A stretch of 64,000 bases of DNA from Glaciecola blandensis (GTDB lineage: Bacteria > Pseudomonadota > Gammaproteobacteria > Enterobacterales > Alteromonadaceae), in assembly GCF_031846165.1 (NCBI RefSeq), contig NZ_JAVRIE010000006.1, positions 62,001 through 126,000 of the forward strand, in the 5' to 3' direction. Positions 26,307-35,947 of this stretch are shown here, one piece after another. Each line of letters begins with the position of its first letter. Within the stretch, counting starts at the first letter, position 1. The notes below the pieces were generated by a model. That model was not told the DNA's origin, did not search any database, and saw only the letters and a list, made by a program, of their open reading frames with translations. The position numbers were made by a program, and so were the translations under genes.

Positions 26307-26780
26307 ATGACCGAAGACGCCGCTGTGGCAAACATTTATATCGAAATAATGAATAACCCCAAACTCATGCACAGGATGTTCAGAGGGTTGTTTGCGTCTG
26401 CGCGAATTTACTTGGGTCATAAGCCCAACTGCCATCAGTATATCTTCAACACTAAATTGCTTTTGCATTACAACTACCCTGCACAAAAAGTCGACGCCTT
26501 TGAAAAAGAGGGGGCTATCGTCATTCCATTTGCCGGAAAAGAGTCGAAAGACCATCTTGTATTGAGCTGCCAAGATATGAGTGATCCAGACGCAAATAGT
26601 TTCTATCAAGATTGTTTAGAATCACTCGCCAGAAAAGATTTTACTTGCCAAAAAATAGAGGAAATTAAACACGCCTTTAATCACATCAAATTCATGAAAA
26701 TGATCAGTGGCATGTTTTGGCTAGATATGGTTATTTTTGCGAAGAATAATCTTGAATATACAAAAGATTGGCGAGACTGA
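26307..26780 (+). CDS. Hypothetical protein
   Basis: 157 residues, no signal peptide. I do not recognise the family. There are five Cys, basic patches, one mildly hydrophobic segment near 125-145 (FMKMISGMFWLDMVIF), and a mixed alpha/beta look. The start may be at 26307 or at an internal ATG at 26349; neither has a strong ribosome site. It converges on yheU with 13 bp between stops. Codon use does not stand out from its neighbours. Confidence 0.6.
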   Translation: MTEDAAVANIYIEIMNNPKLMHRMFRGLFASARIYLGHKPNCHQYIFNTKLLLHYNYPAQKVDAFEKEGAIVIPFAGKESKDHLVLSCQDMSDPDANSFYQDCLESLARKDFTCQKIEEIKHAFNHIKFMKMISGMFWLDMVIFAKNNLEYTKDWRD

Positions 26781-26793
26781 ATTTAACTGGTAA

Positions 26794-27009
26794 TCAAAAC
26801 GAATCTGTACGAGGAATAATATTCACACTTTCATGTTCTTCTGAGTATTCAATTACCACTAGGCCCTCTTGTAACTGTTCGAGCACCTGATTCACTTTCT
26901 CTTCTAATGGTACTTCTTCTTCACCGTAATCAGTTCCCTCTCGAAGCACAAAGCTTTCGATGAGGCGATATAAAGTATCTGTGTCTATCGAATCGTAAGG
27001 AATTAGCAT
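26794..27009 (-). CDS. yheU: YheU family (UPF0270) protein
   Basis: 71 residues from the ATG at 27009. The sequence MLIPYDSIDTDTLYRLIESF, then LREGTDYGEEE and NIIPR, closely matches E. coli YheU. A longer reading frame begins upstream but lies inside yheT. It overlaps the yheT end by 7 bp, so translation is coupled. Function unknown. Confidence 0.92.
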   Translation of the reverse strand: MLIPYDSIDTDTLYRLIESFVLREGTDYGEEEVPLEEKVNQVLEQLQEGLVVIEYSEEHESVNIIPRTDSF

Positions 27010-28028
27010 TGACCTAGCTGCTCCAATATAAATGCCGAAATACGGTCTTGAAGCCATAGTTTTGGCGCCCACGGTGTACCATGCAGAAATCCAACATGCC
27101 CACCTGTTTCACTCAGCTCATATGCCACGTCGGATGATAATTGATTGTCGCTAGGGATCACAGCTTCCGTCATGAAGGGATCATCTTTGGCGTGCAGCAC
27201 TAGGGTCTTGGTCTTGATATGCTGAAGCATTGGCAAGGCACTGCAACGTCCATAGTAGTCATCAGCAGAATCGAAGCCATGAATAGGCGCAGTTACCTCA
27301 TGATCAAACTCTCTAAAGGTCGCAATGCGATTGGCAGTTTCAATATTCAAGGTAATTAGACCACTCATATCAAAACGACGCATTTTTGCTAACAGATTCG
27401 ACTTCATGCTATCCAACAAATAGTGTTGATACAGTCTTGAAAAACCACGTTGCATTCGCAAGGCACACTCAGCTAATAATAGCGGCGCAGATACTGCGAC
27501 AGAGGCTTTGATGTAACTGGCTTCCTTTGATTCACACAGTAGTTTTAACAACATATTGCCCCCCAACGAGTAGCCTACAGCAAACATAGGTAAGTCAGGA
27601 TAACGTGCGCGAACATGCTCCATTGTTTGCAAAGGATCTGTCGTCTCACCGGAGTGATAGGCTTTCGGTGTTAAATTGAGTTCGTGGCTACAACCTCTAA
27701 AGTGCATCAAGGCCACAATGAAGCCATCGTGTGTTAAACGCTTTATTAAGTGCCTTGCGTAATGCGAATTCACTGAGCCTTCGAGACCATGGAAGAGGAG
27801 CACAACACCCAACGCCGTGCTGTTTGATGCGGCATCATGTTGCTCTGGTATTGACCACGCAATATCTAAAAAGTCACCATCTGGGGTAGCGATGCGCTCA
27901 TTACTCGTAGTAATGCTAGGCTTTGGAATAAGGTAGCGGGGCCAAATTGTTTGTACGTGCGGATTACTAGCCCATTGAGGAGCTTTAAATGCGGATTTTA
28001 CAACGTGCCCGAATTGGCTTTTAAACAT
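27003..28028 (-). CDS. yheT: Alpha/beta hydrolase YheT
   Basis: 341 residues. The hydrolase nucleophile elbow is GYSLGGN (Ser near 146), with oxyanion region LLFHGLEGS, acid Asp in HAKDDPF and His in GGHVGFLHG. The N-terminal NPHVQTIWPR is the mark of the YheT/EMB8 family of esterases. The real substrate is unknown. It overlaps its upstream neighbour by 8 bp and its downstream neighbour yheU by 7 bp. Confidence 0.93.
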   Translation of the reverse strand: MFKSQFGHVVKSAFKAPQWASNPHVQTIWPRYLIPKPSITTSNERIATPDGDFLDIAWSIPEQHDAASNSTALGVVLLFHGLEGSVNSHYARHLIKRLTHDGFIVALMHFRGCSHELNLTPKAYHSGETTDPLQTMEHVRARYPDLPMFAVGYSLGGNMLLKLLCESKEASYIKASVAVSAPLLLAECALRMQRGFSRLYQHYLLDSMKSNLLAKMRRFDMSGLITLNIETANRIATFREFDHEVTAPIHGFDSADDYYGRCSALPMLQHIKTKTLVLHAKDDPFMTEAVIPSDNQLSSDVAYELSETGGHVGFLHGTPWAPKLWLQDRISAFILEQLGQC

Positions 28029-28581
28029 GGTGATGCTTTTCTCTTAAATCTTGCAATGTTTGTATCATTACTTGCACTTCAGCTGTTGACAAAGTGGTGT
28101 TTGGGAGCTTCTCAATATGCTGCCGTTCAGCATGCAGGGCAACATACGTCTGCATATTGCCCTTACTCTTAATCACTTGTCTTTGCTTAGTGTCCTTATT
28201 GATAGGATGCTCTGTCGCTTCTTTCAAATACGTCGCAACGATTTGCGCTTGCTGTGCTTTTTCCATTTCTAATTCTTGTGCCAAATAATCCTGATATCGT
28301 GTTTTGTCGAGCCGGTTTTCACTTTCAAGGGCATTTTTTGCTTGTCGACGCTTGACTCTATGTAGGATGAGCTCACCATCCATTATTTTTATTGAGCTTA
28401 AAATACTAGTAAGCACCAACTCATTAACGTCGACAGTAAGCTTGTCGCAGTATAAACAGAACAGTAGTACATTAACATTTAGGCCGAATCCGTCCTGCAA
28501 GCCTAAGAGCAATTCTTGTACGTCTTTTACTTTGTAGAAGCTCAGTGAGTATTCCCAAAAAAACTTCTCTGTAACTAACAC
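28021..28581 (-). CDS. TIGR02444 (DUF2390) family protein
   Basis: About 186 residues. The N-terminal block FFWEYSLSFYKVKDVQELLLGLQDGFG(LNVNVLLF), described here by its first part only, matches the TIGR02444 family. The rest is helical with a Lys/Gln/Glu-rich, likely coiled-coil middle (80-130). Two GTG starts are possible; the second (28581) has AGGA at a proper distance, the first (28590) is too close. It sits between yheS and yheT, as in many gammaproteobacteria. Function unknown. Confidence 0.85.
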   Translation of the reverse strand: MLVTEKFFWEYSLSFYKVKDVQELLLGLQDGFGLNVNVLLFCLYCDKLTVDVNELVLTSILSSIKIMDGELILHRVKRRQAKNALESENRLDKTRYQDYLAQELEMEKAQQAQIVATYLKEATEHPINKDTKQRQVIKSKGNMQTYVALHAERQHIEKLPNTTLSTAEVQVMIQTLQDLREKHHHV

Positions 28582-28593
28582 GTGAGCCACTTC

Positions 28594-30546
28594 CTAAGCC
28601 TCGGTGCTATCTTGGGTATTTTGCTCAAATTGCGTACTAGCTTCTTCTAAAGCCTCTTGAGCTTCTAACCACAGCATTTCGGCATCCTCAACTTGACCTT
28701 TCAAGCTAGCCTGCTGGTTCAATATGGTCGCCAAAGCTGCTTTGTTCTCTGCATCATACAAACTAGTATCCAACATTTTTTCTTCAATTTCCGCTAATGC
28801 TTTGTTTGCATTTTCCATAACACGTTCTTGTTTTGCTATCTCGTCGCGAAAGGGCTTGGTGCTTTGCCTGAATTCAGCTTCCAAACGTTTTCGCGCTTTT
28901 TTGTCTAATTCAGGAGCTCTATTTGACGCTTTAGATACAGTGTCTTTGCCTTCTGCAGTTTCTACACTAGACATCGTTGGTGAGCTGAATAGCCACTTTC
29001 GATAATCATCAAGATCACCATCAAACGCACTAACTGCGCCAGCATCGACTAGATAAAAATCGTCACACACTGATGACAACAAATAACGGTCATGGGATAC
29101 CAAGACCATAGCGCCATCAAAACCCTGCAAGGCAAAGCTTAGGGCTTGTCGCATTTCCATATCTAAGTGATTCGTGGGTTCATCAAGTAGTAATAGGTTA
29201 GGTTTTTGAAAAACAACTAAAGCTAAGACCAAACGGGCTTTCTCACCACCAGACATTGGAGCAACCGCTTTCAGAGCCTCATCACCATGAAAGCCAAAAC
29301 CGCCTAGATAATCCCGAATTTGTTGTTCTGTTTGGGTTTTGTCTAAGCGAAAAACATGGTCATACGCCGAGCTTTGCAGGTGTAGTAGCTCTACTTGGTG
29401 CTGTGCGAAATACCCAATGGTTAGCCCTGCAGATGTCTCATAGTCGCCCTGCAAGGGCCGCATTTCTTCCGCTAATAATTTTATGAAGGTAGATTTACCT
29501 GCGCCATTTTTACCCAATAAGCCAATTCTACTGCCGGGAACCAAGTTCATCTTAACCTGTTCCAATATTACCTTTTCACCATAACCCACTTTCACTTCTT
29601 CCATACGAACCAATGGGTTGGGTAACTTTTCGGGTGGTTTAAAGGAAAACTGAAACGCCGATGACTGATGCACAGGTAACACTTCCTGCATTTTTTCTAA
29701 CTGCTTAATACGACTTTGCGCCTGCTTAGCCTTACTGGCCTTTGCTTTAAAGCGAGTAATGAAAGAATTTAAGTGAGCCTTCTTTTTTTCTTGCTTTTCA
29801 AACTCGCTTGCCTGCAACCTAAGTCGCTCTATGCGCTGTTTCTCATAACTAGAATAATTACCGCTGTAATACACAAGTGCTTGGCTTTCAAAACTAACAA
29901 TATTGTCGACGCATGCATCAATAAACGATTTATCATGTGAAATCAGCAGCAAAGTACCTTTGTACCGTTGAATCCATGTTTCTAACCAAATAACTGCATC
30001 AAGATCTAAATGGTTTGTTGGCTCATCAAGCAAAAGTAAGTCGGAATCACATAATAAAGCCTGAGCTAAATTAAGACGCATGCGCCACCCCCCAGAAAAG
30101 CTACTCACCGGCAAACTTAGCTGTGCATTTTCAAAACCTAAACCAGCTAAAATCGTTGCGGCGCGGGCTTCAACATCATAAGCACCCAACTGGGCAAGCT
30201 CGTCATGAAGATGCCCAATACGGCTGCCGTCATGCTGTTCTTCAGCTTTCTCAAGCGCCTTTTGCAATTCTCGTAGATGAATATCGCCATCAATCACATA
30301 GTCAATTGCTTTGCGATCTGTGCCTGGCGTTTCTTGAGCAACAGAAACAATCTTCCAAGCCTTTGGCACCATGCAGTCACCCGAGTCAGCTTGGATCTCA
30401 TTGCGCAGCAAGCCAAACAAAGTGGATTTACCACAACCGTTTTTACCTATCACACCTACTTTATGGCCCGGGTATATTTCAATATTGGCTTGTTTTATTA
30501 GCTCTTTTACACCGCGTTGAAGCGATAGATTTTGTAATTGGATCAT
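28594..30546 (-). CDS. yheS: ABC-F ATPase YheS
   Basis: 650 residues, two ATPase domains. Walker A motifs are GKNGCGKST (N) and GKNGAGKST (C), signatures SFSGGW and MSGGEKAR, and the ABC-F linker of about 80 residues lies between them (Lys-rich, about 240-310). A C-terminal coiled-coil extension (about 540-645) is present. ABC-F proteins act on the ribosome to relieve stalls. Neighbours TIGR02444-yheT-yheU confirm the YheS assignment rather than Uup or EttA. Confidence 0.93.
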   Translation of the reverse strand: MIQLQNLSLQRGVKELIKQANIEIYPGHKVGVIGKNGCGKSTLFGLLRNEIQADSGDCMVPKAWKIVSVAQETPGTDRKAIDYVIDGDIHLRELQKALEKAEEQHDGSRIGHLHDELAQLGAYDVEARAATILAGLGFENAQLSLPVSSFSGGWRMRLNLAQALLCDSDLLLLDEPTNHLDLDAVIWLETWIQRYKGTLLLISHDKSFIDACVDNIVSFESQALVYYSGNYSSYEKQRIERLRLQASEFEKQEKKKAHLNSFITRFKAKASKAKQAQSRIKQLEKMQEVLPVHQSSAFQFSFKPPEKLPNPLVRMEEVKVGYGEKVILEQVKMNLVPGSRIGLLGKNGAGKSTFIKLLAEEMRPLQGDYETSAGLTIGYFAQHQVELLHLQSSAYDHVFRLDKTQTEQQIRDYLGGFGFHGDEALKAVAPMSGGEKARLVLALVVFQKPNLLLLDEPTNHLDMEMRQALSFALQGFDGAMVLVSHDRYLLSSVCDDFYLVDAGAVSAFDGDLDDYRKWLFSSPTMSSVETAEGKDTVSKASNRAPELDKKARKRLEAEFRQSTKPFRDEIAKQERVMENANKALAEIEEKMLDTSLYDAENKAALATILNQQASLKGQVEDAEMLWLEAQEALEEASTQFEQNTQDSTEA

Positions 30547-30716
30547 AGATTAAGGACGTGTTGATTTCTGTAATTTCAATTTTCATTATTTTGTGCCGAT
30601 AGGATAGCAAAATTAGACTGTAGACCCTAAAGACTTTATTTTTTTATCATTGCTTTTGCACTGATAAGCAGTAAACAGAGTATAATGGAACAAGCTAAAA
30701 AATAAGGTAGTAATAG

Positions 30717-30920
30717 ATGACAAATAAAACCAAAAAACGCTTTATCGCTGGAGCGACATGTCCGCAGTGTAAAAGCTTAGATAGTTTAATGCTGTTCTTT
30801 GAAAATAATGTAGAAAAACTAGCTTGTGTAAAATGTGACTATGCCGAAACTCAAACACAGGAAAAAGTGAGTTCAGCCACCCGCCCTTCTGAAAATGTTA
30901 TTGGCGTTTTCAAACCCTAG
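30717..30920 (+). CDS. yheV: YheV family zinc-ribbon protein
   Basis: 67 residues. KRFIAGATCPQCKSLDS, then CVKCDY, gives two Cys-X2-Cys pairs for a zinc ribbon. The C-terminal ENVIGVFKP matches YheV. In enterobacteria yheV lies near slyX-fkpA, and these genes are also nearby here. Divergent from yheS. Function unknown. Confidence 0.93.
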   Translation: MTNKTKKRFIAGATCPQCKSLDSLMLFFENNVEKLACVKCDYAETQTQEKVSSATRPSENVIGVFKP

Positions 30921-31042
30921 TTTTAGCTTTAATGTTAGTCAAAGTAAGCATTTTATTGCTTCATGTGTGGGAGTTTGGTAATTTATTGTAAAAGAGCAGT
31001 GGACGCGTTTTTATTTACTAACGACCGCGAGCACACTGCACT

Positions 31043-31903
31043 ATGATTTCACTTCTTTCAAAAGTTCTGTTTGTATCTCTCATGCACAGTGTTACTGCGC
31101 TTGCAGTGACAAAGAATACTGATACTTTAACAATCTATACTGAACAATTTCCACCCTACAACTTCGAAGTCAACGACAGACTTGTCGGTATCAATCTAGA
31201 GCTCACAAAAGCAGCCTGCGAACTTGCCAAAATCGATTGCCAATTTGAACTGTATCCCTGGAATAGGTCGATGAAACTGGTGCAGGAAAACCCCTGGTCA
31301 GGCATTGTTTCAACCGCCAAAACAAGTGAAAGAGAGACGATGTTTGAATGGGTTGGTCCATTTTCATCAAGTACTAACTGCTTATTCAAATTGAGTTCAA
31401 GAAAAGATATTGTGGTAAATGATATCGCTTCAGCTCAACAATACATTCTTGGCGGCTCAACCGACAATGCATATAAAGAAATACGAGAAGTGTTGGGTTT
31501 TGAGGAAGGAAAAAACCTACTCCTATTTAATGGTAAGTATGGCACGTTAAAGCCGTTTGCTGCAGGGAGAGTCGATTTGGTAGTAATGTCTTCGTTTAGT
31601 ATTTCCCGACAACTTAACATTGCCGGCTTATCTTTAGCTGAGGTGACGCCAGTTTTAGAAATTGATAGTCGCCTGCTGAACGGAAATTATTTGGCACTTA
31701 ATAAAGCGGTCCCTAAAAAAATAGTGTCTCGATTAAAAATTGCGATGGCACAGCTTTTTAAAGATAAGGCGCAGGCAAAAATTGAAGCCAAATACATAGG
31801 AAATGTCGACCTAGGTGAGGTTTCAAGCTCAAATGAAGCCCTTTGGAACGCCTGTGCGAAACGACAGATTACTGAACCAGCAGCAATACCAATAAATGCT
31901 TAA
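31043..31903 (+). CDS. Periplasmic solute-binding protein, family 3
   Basis: 286 residues with a signal peptide ending near ALAV. The motif TEQFPPYNFEVNDRLVGINLEL is typical of extracellular solute-binding proteins family 3 (amino-acid type), and the two-lobe layout is kept (WNRSMKLVQ; YKEIREVLGF). No transporter genes are adjacent, so it may be an orphan receptor. Its stop overlaps the stop of the convergent chemotaxis receptor by 3 bases; the ligand is unknown. Confidence 0.85.
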   Translation: MISLLSKVLFVSLMHSVTALAVTKNTDTLTIYTEQFPPYNFEVNDRLVGINLELTKAACELAKIDCQFELYPWNRSMKLVQENPWSGIVSTAKTSERETMFEWVGPFSSSTNCLFKLSSRKDIVVNDIASAQQYILGGSTDNAYKEIREVLGFEEGKNLLLFNGKYGTLKPFAAGRVDLVVMSSFSISRQLNIAGLSLAEVTPVLEIDSRLLNGNYLALNKAVPKKIVSRLKIAMAQLFKDKAQAKIEAKYIGNVDLGEVSSSNEALWNACAKRQITEPAAIPINA

Positions 31904-33567
31904 CTACTCAGTGACCTGACTTCTTCAGCCAACTCTTCTTTAATTTCAGACAAAATAGTATTTTCATTACGAAGCTCTACTGCTTCCGCGTGGTTCGTTT
32001 CAGAAATCGCTCTAAGGTCCTCAATGACTTTATTGATATTTGTACTCGCTTGCTCTTGTGTGGTCATTGCTAGAGAAACTTTGTGATTTAATTCGGTAAT
32101 ACTTAATACAGATTCGTCCACTGCCCGAAGAATTGTGTCAGCTTTAAGCACCTTTTCTTCACTAACTTGTGCATTACTGCTTCCAAGTTTAATAGCGTCA
32201 ACAGCATCTAGTGCACCTTTTTGCAGGTTCGCTATGATCACCTGAATCTCTTCTGTTGATTTTTGAGTGCGAGAGGCTAAGGTTCTTACTTCATCAGCAA
32301 CAACTGCGAAGCCTCGGCCCTGCTCACCCGCTCTTGCTGCTTCAATTGCTGCATTTAAGGCCAATAAGTTGGTTTGTTCGGCTATGCTATTGATTACATC
32401 CACGACGCTTCCAACATTTTTAGCATCATCATCTAAGCGTTCGATTACCGTAGCGGTGTTTTGAATTTGCTGGGAAGAAGAACGAATAGTCTCAATCGTT
32501 TCTAACATCACGTCTTGGCTAGACTTTGCTGAATGCTTCGCGTTTTCAGCTAGCTCGGTGGCCTTAATGATATCGCCCGCAACTTGTGACGATAGCTGCA
32601 TCATTTGTGCCGTGGCAGCAGACACATCCATAGTCTTTTCGTTTTGTTGCTGACTACTTTCTACCAGCTTTTCAGCCCCGTGAGTCAAGCCGGCGCTCAA
32701 AGTCACAAGTTTGCCTTGAGTTTGAACAAGGTGCTCGCAGACGTTTTTTAGTTTGTTGCTTAAGAGTTGAATCGCGTGGGACATTTCACCAATTTCATCA
32801 GAGCGATGAACATTATAACTGGTAGAAAAACCGCCATTACTTAAGCCTCTTAACTGCTCGATTAACTTCACGATCGGTTTAATGATACCTTTATTCATAT
32901 AGAGATTTGATACCACAATACTCATAACTAAGGCCAAAACGATAGCTAAGATCGTTAACCACTGTAGGTTTGCAGATTGCGCTTGGAGCGTTTGGTTCTT
33001 TTCAGAAATTTGCAACTGTACTTGCGCAACTAATTCCTCCAATGCCTTACCAGGCGCACGATCAATTCCCCTAACAGTTGCGTCGCCTAATTTATGGTCG
33101 AAATTATTCACCTGAAAAGCTTCCAAACCTTTCTTATATTGAGATAAGAGAGCCGCGTGAATTTGTCGAAACTCTTTAACTTGCGAAATCAGCTCATCGG
33201 AAATGGATAGAGCGAGAATAGCTTCCGCTTGCTTTTGTACTTTCTCATGTTGCTCAACAAACTTACCCCAATACTTTTCTCTATCCTCAGTATTGTGACC
33301 TCTCAGTAAGACATTTTTCCACTCTTGAACCTGAGTTTTAAATTGTAGATTCAAGTTGCCAATCTCTAAGCCAGCGACATTATCAACTTCAATTAAATGC
33401 TTAAAGTTATCGATTTTATTAGACAGTAAAATATTGGAAACCAGAGCAATTAAGCCAACCAGTAGCAGAGCAGCGGTCAGTAAAGCTAAGATTTTGGTTT
33501 TCAAAGTGGTAAATGTTAACGAGCCGCGCTGGCTCGCGCGTGATGATGAGGTTCGTTGTTTTGACAT
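31900..33567 (-). CDS. Methyl-accepting chemotaxis protein
   Basis: 555 residues. A basic cytoplasmic start, membrane helix 1 (about 27-50), a periplasmic helical sensor (about 50-200) and membrane helix 2 (about 204-224) lead to a HAMP domain (about 225-280). The signalling domain has the hairpin tip LLALNAAIEAARAGEQGRGF and VADEVRTLASR. There is no C-terminal pentapeptide for CheR/CheB tethering. It controls flagellar swimming through CheA/CheW. The solute-binding gene opposite could supply a ligand, but this is only proximity. Confidence 0.95.
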   Translation of the reverse strand: MSKQRTSSSRASQRGSLTFTTLKTKILALLTAALLLVGLIALVSNILLSNKIDNFKHLIEVDNVAGLEIGNLNLQFKTQVQEWKNVLLRGHNTEDREKYWGKFVEQHEKVQKQAEAILALSISDELISQVKEFRQIHAALLSQYKKGLEAFQVNNFDHKLGDATVRGIDRAPGKALEELVAQVQLQISEKNQTLQAQSANLQWLTILAIVLALVMSIVVSNLYMNKGIIKPIVKLIEQLRGLSNGGFSTSYNVHRSDEIGEMSHAIQLLSNKLKNVCEHLVQTQGKLVTLSAGLTHGAEKLVESSQQQNEKTMDVSAATAQMMQLSSQVAGDIIKATELAENAKHSAKSSQDVMLETIETIRSSSQQIQNTATVIERLDDDAKNVGSVVDVINSIAEQTNLLALNAAIEAARAGEQGRGFAVVADEVRTLASRTQKSTEEIQVIIANLQKGALDAVDAIKLGSSNAQVSEEKVLKADTILRAVDESVLSITELNHKVSLAMTTQEQASTNINKVIEDLRAISETNHAEAVELRNENTILSEIKEELAEEVRSLSS

Positions 33568-33660
33568 TGGTAAGGCTCTTTAGTTATTGAGTTGAACGTC
33601 CTTGTATCCATTAATTAATGAAAGTAACCAATCATAAAAACGTCACTTAAAAGATAAGAG

Positions 33661-33900
33661 TTAATAGTGTGGAGGCAACTCATTATCCTGATTTGGTTCG
33701 GTATTACCTGCTTGGATACTTTTAAATTTATCGACTAAGCCAGTAATTAATTGAGCTTGTTTATCAACAGTATATTGCTGGTTTATGACAATTTTATTTA
33801 ATTGCTCAATACTGTCTTCTTGAAATGCAAGTTTGAACTCAAGTTGCTCAATAGCTGCCTGCATTTCGGCAATAATTAACTCATTATTATTTTTCGACAT
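33661..33900 (-). CDS. slyX: SlyX-like protein
   Basis: About 79 residues from the ATG at 33900 with GGAG 7 nt upstream. Heptad-like coiled coil (IIAEMQAAIEQLEFKLAFQE) and the C-terminal ELPPHY mark of SlyX. A longer upstream frame runs through the end of the WD40 gene. Neighbouring fkpA (divergent, beyond the WD40 gene) recalls the slyX-fkpA order of E. coli. The function is unknown. Confidence 0.9.
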   Translation of the reverse strand: MSKNNNELIIAEMQAAIEQLEFKLAFQEDSIEQLNKIVINQQYTVDKQAQLITGLVDKFKSIQAGNTEPNQDNELPPHY

Positions 33901-34873
33901 TCCACGACTCCAAATTTCCACTACTTGATATTGATACAACGCTATTTTCGGTCGGCAGAAAACCGATACCATAAACTACTGCGGATTGAGGAGCTGGCCC
34001 TGATGTCGCTGCAACTCGCCACTCTTTAACGGTATCACCACTTTGCACATCCCATAGCGCTAGGCGTTTTGCTGGTGAGCCGGTGAGCAAATAACGACCA
34101 TCTTCAGAAAATTTTGCACTGGTAAATACCCACTGGCGCTCAATAAAGTGCAACTGACTAATTGCTTCACCGGTTTGTGCATCCCAAATTTGGCTGTCAT
34201 CTTGGCTATCGGAAGTAAATAAAAAACGAGCTTGGTCATCAATCGCGACTTTCGTTACCCGATTGGCATGATTAAAGACATGAATGATTTGTCCTGATTC
34301 GGTGCTCCAAAGGTAAGCCTTATAATCGTTACTTCCCGATAATGCATACTTTCCGTTAGGTGAAATATCAACTGTATTCACCTTCTCTTCATGCCCCAAA
34401 AACTCAATACTGCGCCCTGTACTCGGTTCAAAATACAACACTTTTCCGTTGGCTTTACCGATCAGAATGCCCTGCCCGGAATTACTGACGGCAATATCTC
34501 GAATTGTTGATTCATCTATGCGCCAGAAGCCCAAGGGGTCTCCGGAATTTACATTCCAAAGCGCAAAGTTTTCGCTGTCTGCGCTGACCACAAAATCACT
34601 GTCAGCTGATATATGAATATTATCGACGATGTTGCGACCTTCTTCTTGATGTCGCCAACTGAATAAAGCTTTATTTTCGCTAAGAGACCACACAACAATA
34701 TCAGCGTTTACCCTTGAAATAACCGCGAACTGACCCGAGTTACTTATATCGGCGTCGTACACACCAACCTCAGATATCGGCAATTTACTTGTTGGTGTTG
34801 TCTCGGGAATAGAACAGCCCGTGCTGAATAAGACAAAAACACAACAAAAAGTCCAAAAGCTAGCTTTATTCAT
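33887..34873 (-). CDS. WD40-repeat lipoprotein
   Basis: 328 residues. A lipoprotein signal ends in FSTG-Cys20. About six WD40 blades follow (for example VNTVDISPNGKYALSGSNDY and ALWDVQSGD), enough for a beta-propeller. It probably sits in the outer membrane or periplasm and holds protein partners. Its 3' end overlaps the slyX start by 14 bp, so translation may be coupled. The function is unknown; WD40 lipoproteins occur near slyX in related marine bacteria, but I cannot verify this here. Confidence 0.85.
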   Translation of the reverse strand: MNKASFWTFCCVFVLFSTGCSIPETTPTSKLPISEVGVYDADISNSGQFAVISRVNADIVVWSLSENKALFSWRHQEEGRNIVDNIHISADSDFVVSADSENFALWNVNSGDPLGFWRIDESTIRDIAVSNSGQGILIGKANGKVLYFEPSTGRSIEFLGHEEKVNTVDISPNGKYALSGSNDYKAYLWSTESGQIIHVFNHANRVTKVAIDDQARFLFTSDSQDDSQIWDAQTGEAISQLHFIERQWVFTSAKFSEDGRYLLTGSPAKRLALWDVQSGDTVKEWRVAATSGPAPQSAVVYGIGFLPTENSVVSISSSGNLESWNVEK

Positions 34874-35032
34874 ATAAATGGGGGTTTCGCTTTTACTGTC
34901 ACACGTTTACTATTAGCCAAGTATATAATGATTGTTACTTAACAACACTATTTACGGCACTTTATTAACGCATAAGGTAAAACCGCGAAATAACTAGCCA
35001 ACAATAGACTTTGTAAAAAACGGAGAAACCGA

Positions 35033-35836
35033 ATGAGAAAGGCTACCTTAGCCATTGCAGTATTATCAGCACTTGCGCTCACTGCATGTCAAAAACAAGA
35101 AGAACAAACAAGTCCAGCAGAAGAAGTGAAAAGTGAAGCAAGCAAAACAGTTGCAGCAGAAGCGCCAGCAACTGGCGAAGATAATAAGTACACAACTGAA
35201 AGCCAGAAACATTCATATGCACTAGGTGCGAGCATGGGTCTGTTTGCAAAGAATCGTTTGGACCAACAAAAAGACTTAGAGATTGAATACGATGAAGCTG
35301 CTTTATTAGAAGGCTTCAAAAATGGCCTAGACGACAACACTGCTTTTACTCTGCCAGAACTGCAAGGCTTTACTCGTGCGGCTGATATGATCCTTCAAGC
35401 TAAACAGACGGAAAAAGCGAATGCGTCTGCCGCAAGCAATATAGCGGAAGGAGCTGAATACTTGGCAGCTAATGCAAAGAAAGAAGGTGTTGTGACCACT
35501 GAGTCTGGCTTACAGTATGAAGTGTTAACTGAAGGTGAAGGCGTAAGCCCCGCTGGCCCGACATCAACAGTTAAAGTGCATTATCGTGGCACTTTATTAG
35601 ACGGCACTGAATTTGATTCTTCATACAGTCGCGGTCAGCCAGCAACATTCCCTTTGAATCGTGTTATTGCAGGTTGGACTGAAGGCTTGCAGTTGATGAA
35701 AGAAGGCGCTAAATATCGCTTCCATATTCCTTCGGAGCTTGCTTATGGTGAGAGATCAACCGGTAAAATCACTCCGAACGCTACGCTCATTTTTGACGTC
35801 GAGTTGCTAGAAGTCATTGAGCCAGCAAGTGAATAG
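35033..35836 (+). CDS. fkpA: FKBP-type peptidyl-prolyl isomerase FkpA-like (lipoprotein)
   Basis: 267 residues. The lipobox LTA-Cys19 predicts a lipoprotein, whereas E. coli FkpA is soluble in the periplasm. An N-terminal dimerisation domain (about 55-145) has QKHSYALGASMG and ALLEGFKNGLDD. The C-terminal FKBP domain (about 165-263) has VKVHYRGTLLDGTEFDSS, GWTEGLQLM and the LIFDVELLEV end. It speeds proline isomerisation and acts as a chaperone for exported proteins. Divergent from the WD40/slyX pair. Confidence 0.93.
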   Translation: MRKATLAIAVLSALALTACQKQEEQTSPAEEVKSEASKTVAAEAPATGEDNKYTTESQKHSYALGASMGLFAKNRLDQQKDLEIEYDEAALLEGFKNGLDDNTAFTLPELQGFTRAADMILQAKQTEKANASAASNIAEGAEYLAANAKKEGVVTTESGLQYEVLTEGEGVSPAGPTSTVKVHYRGTLLDGTEFDSSYSRGQPATFPLNRVIAGWTEGLQLMKEGAKYRFHIPSELAYGERSTGKITPNATLIFDVELLEVIEPASE

Positions 35837-35870
35837 ATGCTTAGCTGATTAAAAAAAGCAGCACTAAATG

Positions 35871-35902
35871 AAAAACCACCTCCTAGATGAGGTGGTTTTT
35901 TT
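35871..35902. terminator. Intrinsic terminator after fkpA
   Basis: A 12-bp perfect stem (AAAAACCACCTC / GAGGTGGTTTTT) with a 6-nt loop and T-tract. It works for fkpA and, reading the other way, for the convergent small gene. Confidence 0.9.
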
Positions 35903-35947
35903 GATATTAAAGAGTTGAAAATTCGTCGCTCATCAGGGCTATAACTC

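Noticed and set aside
30123..30548. Plus-strand frame opposite the start of yheS
   Set aside because: It lies entirely inside the real ABC-F gene and shows no family pattern.
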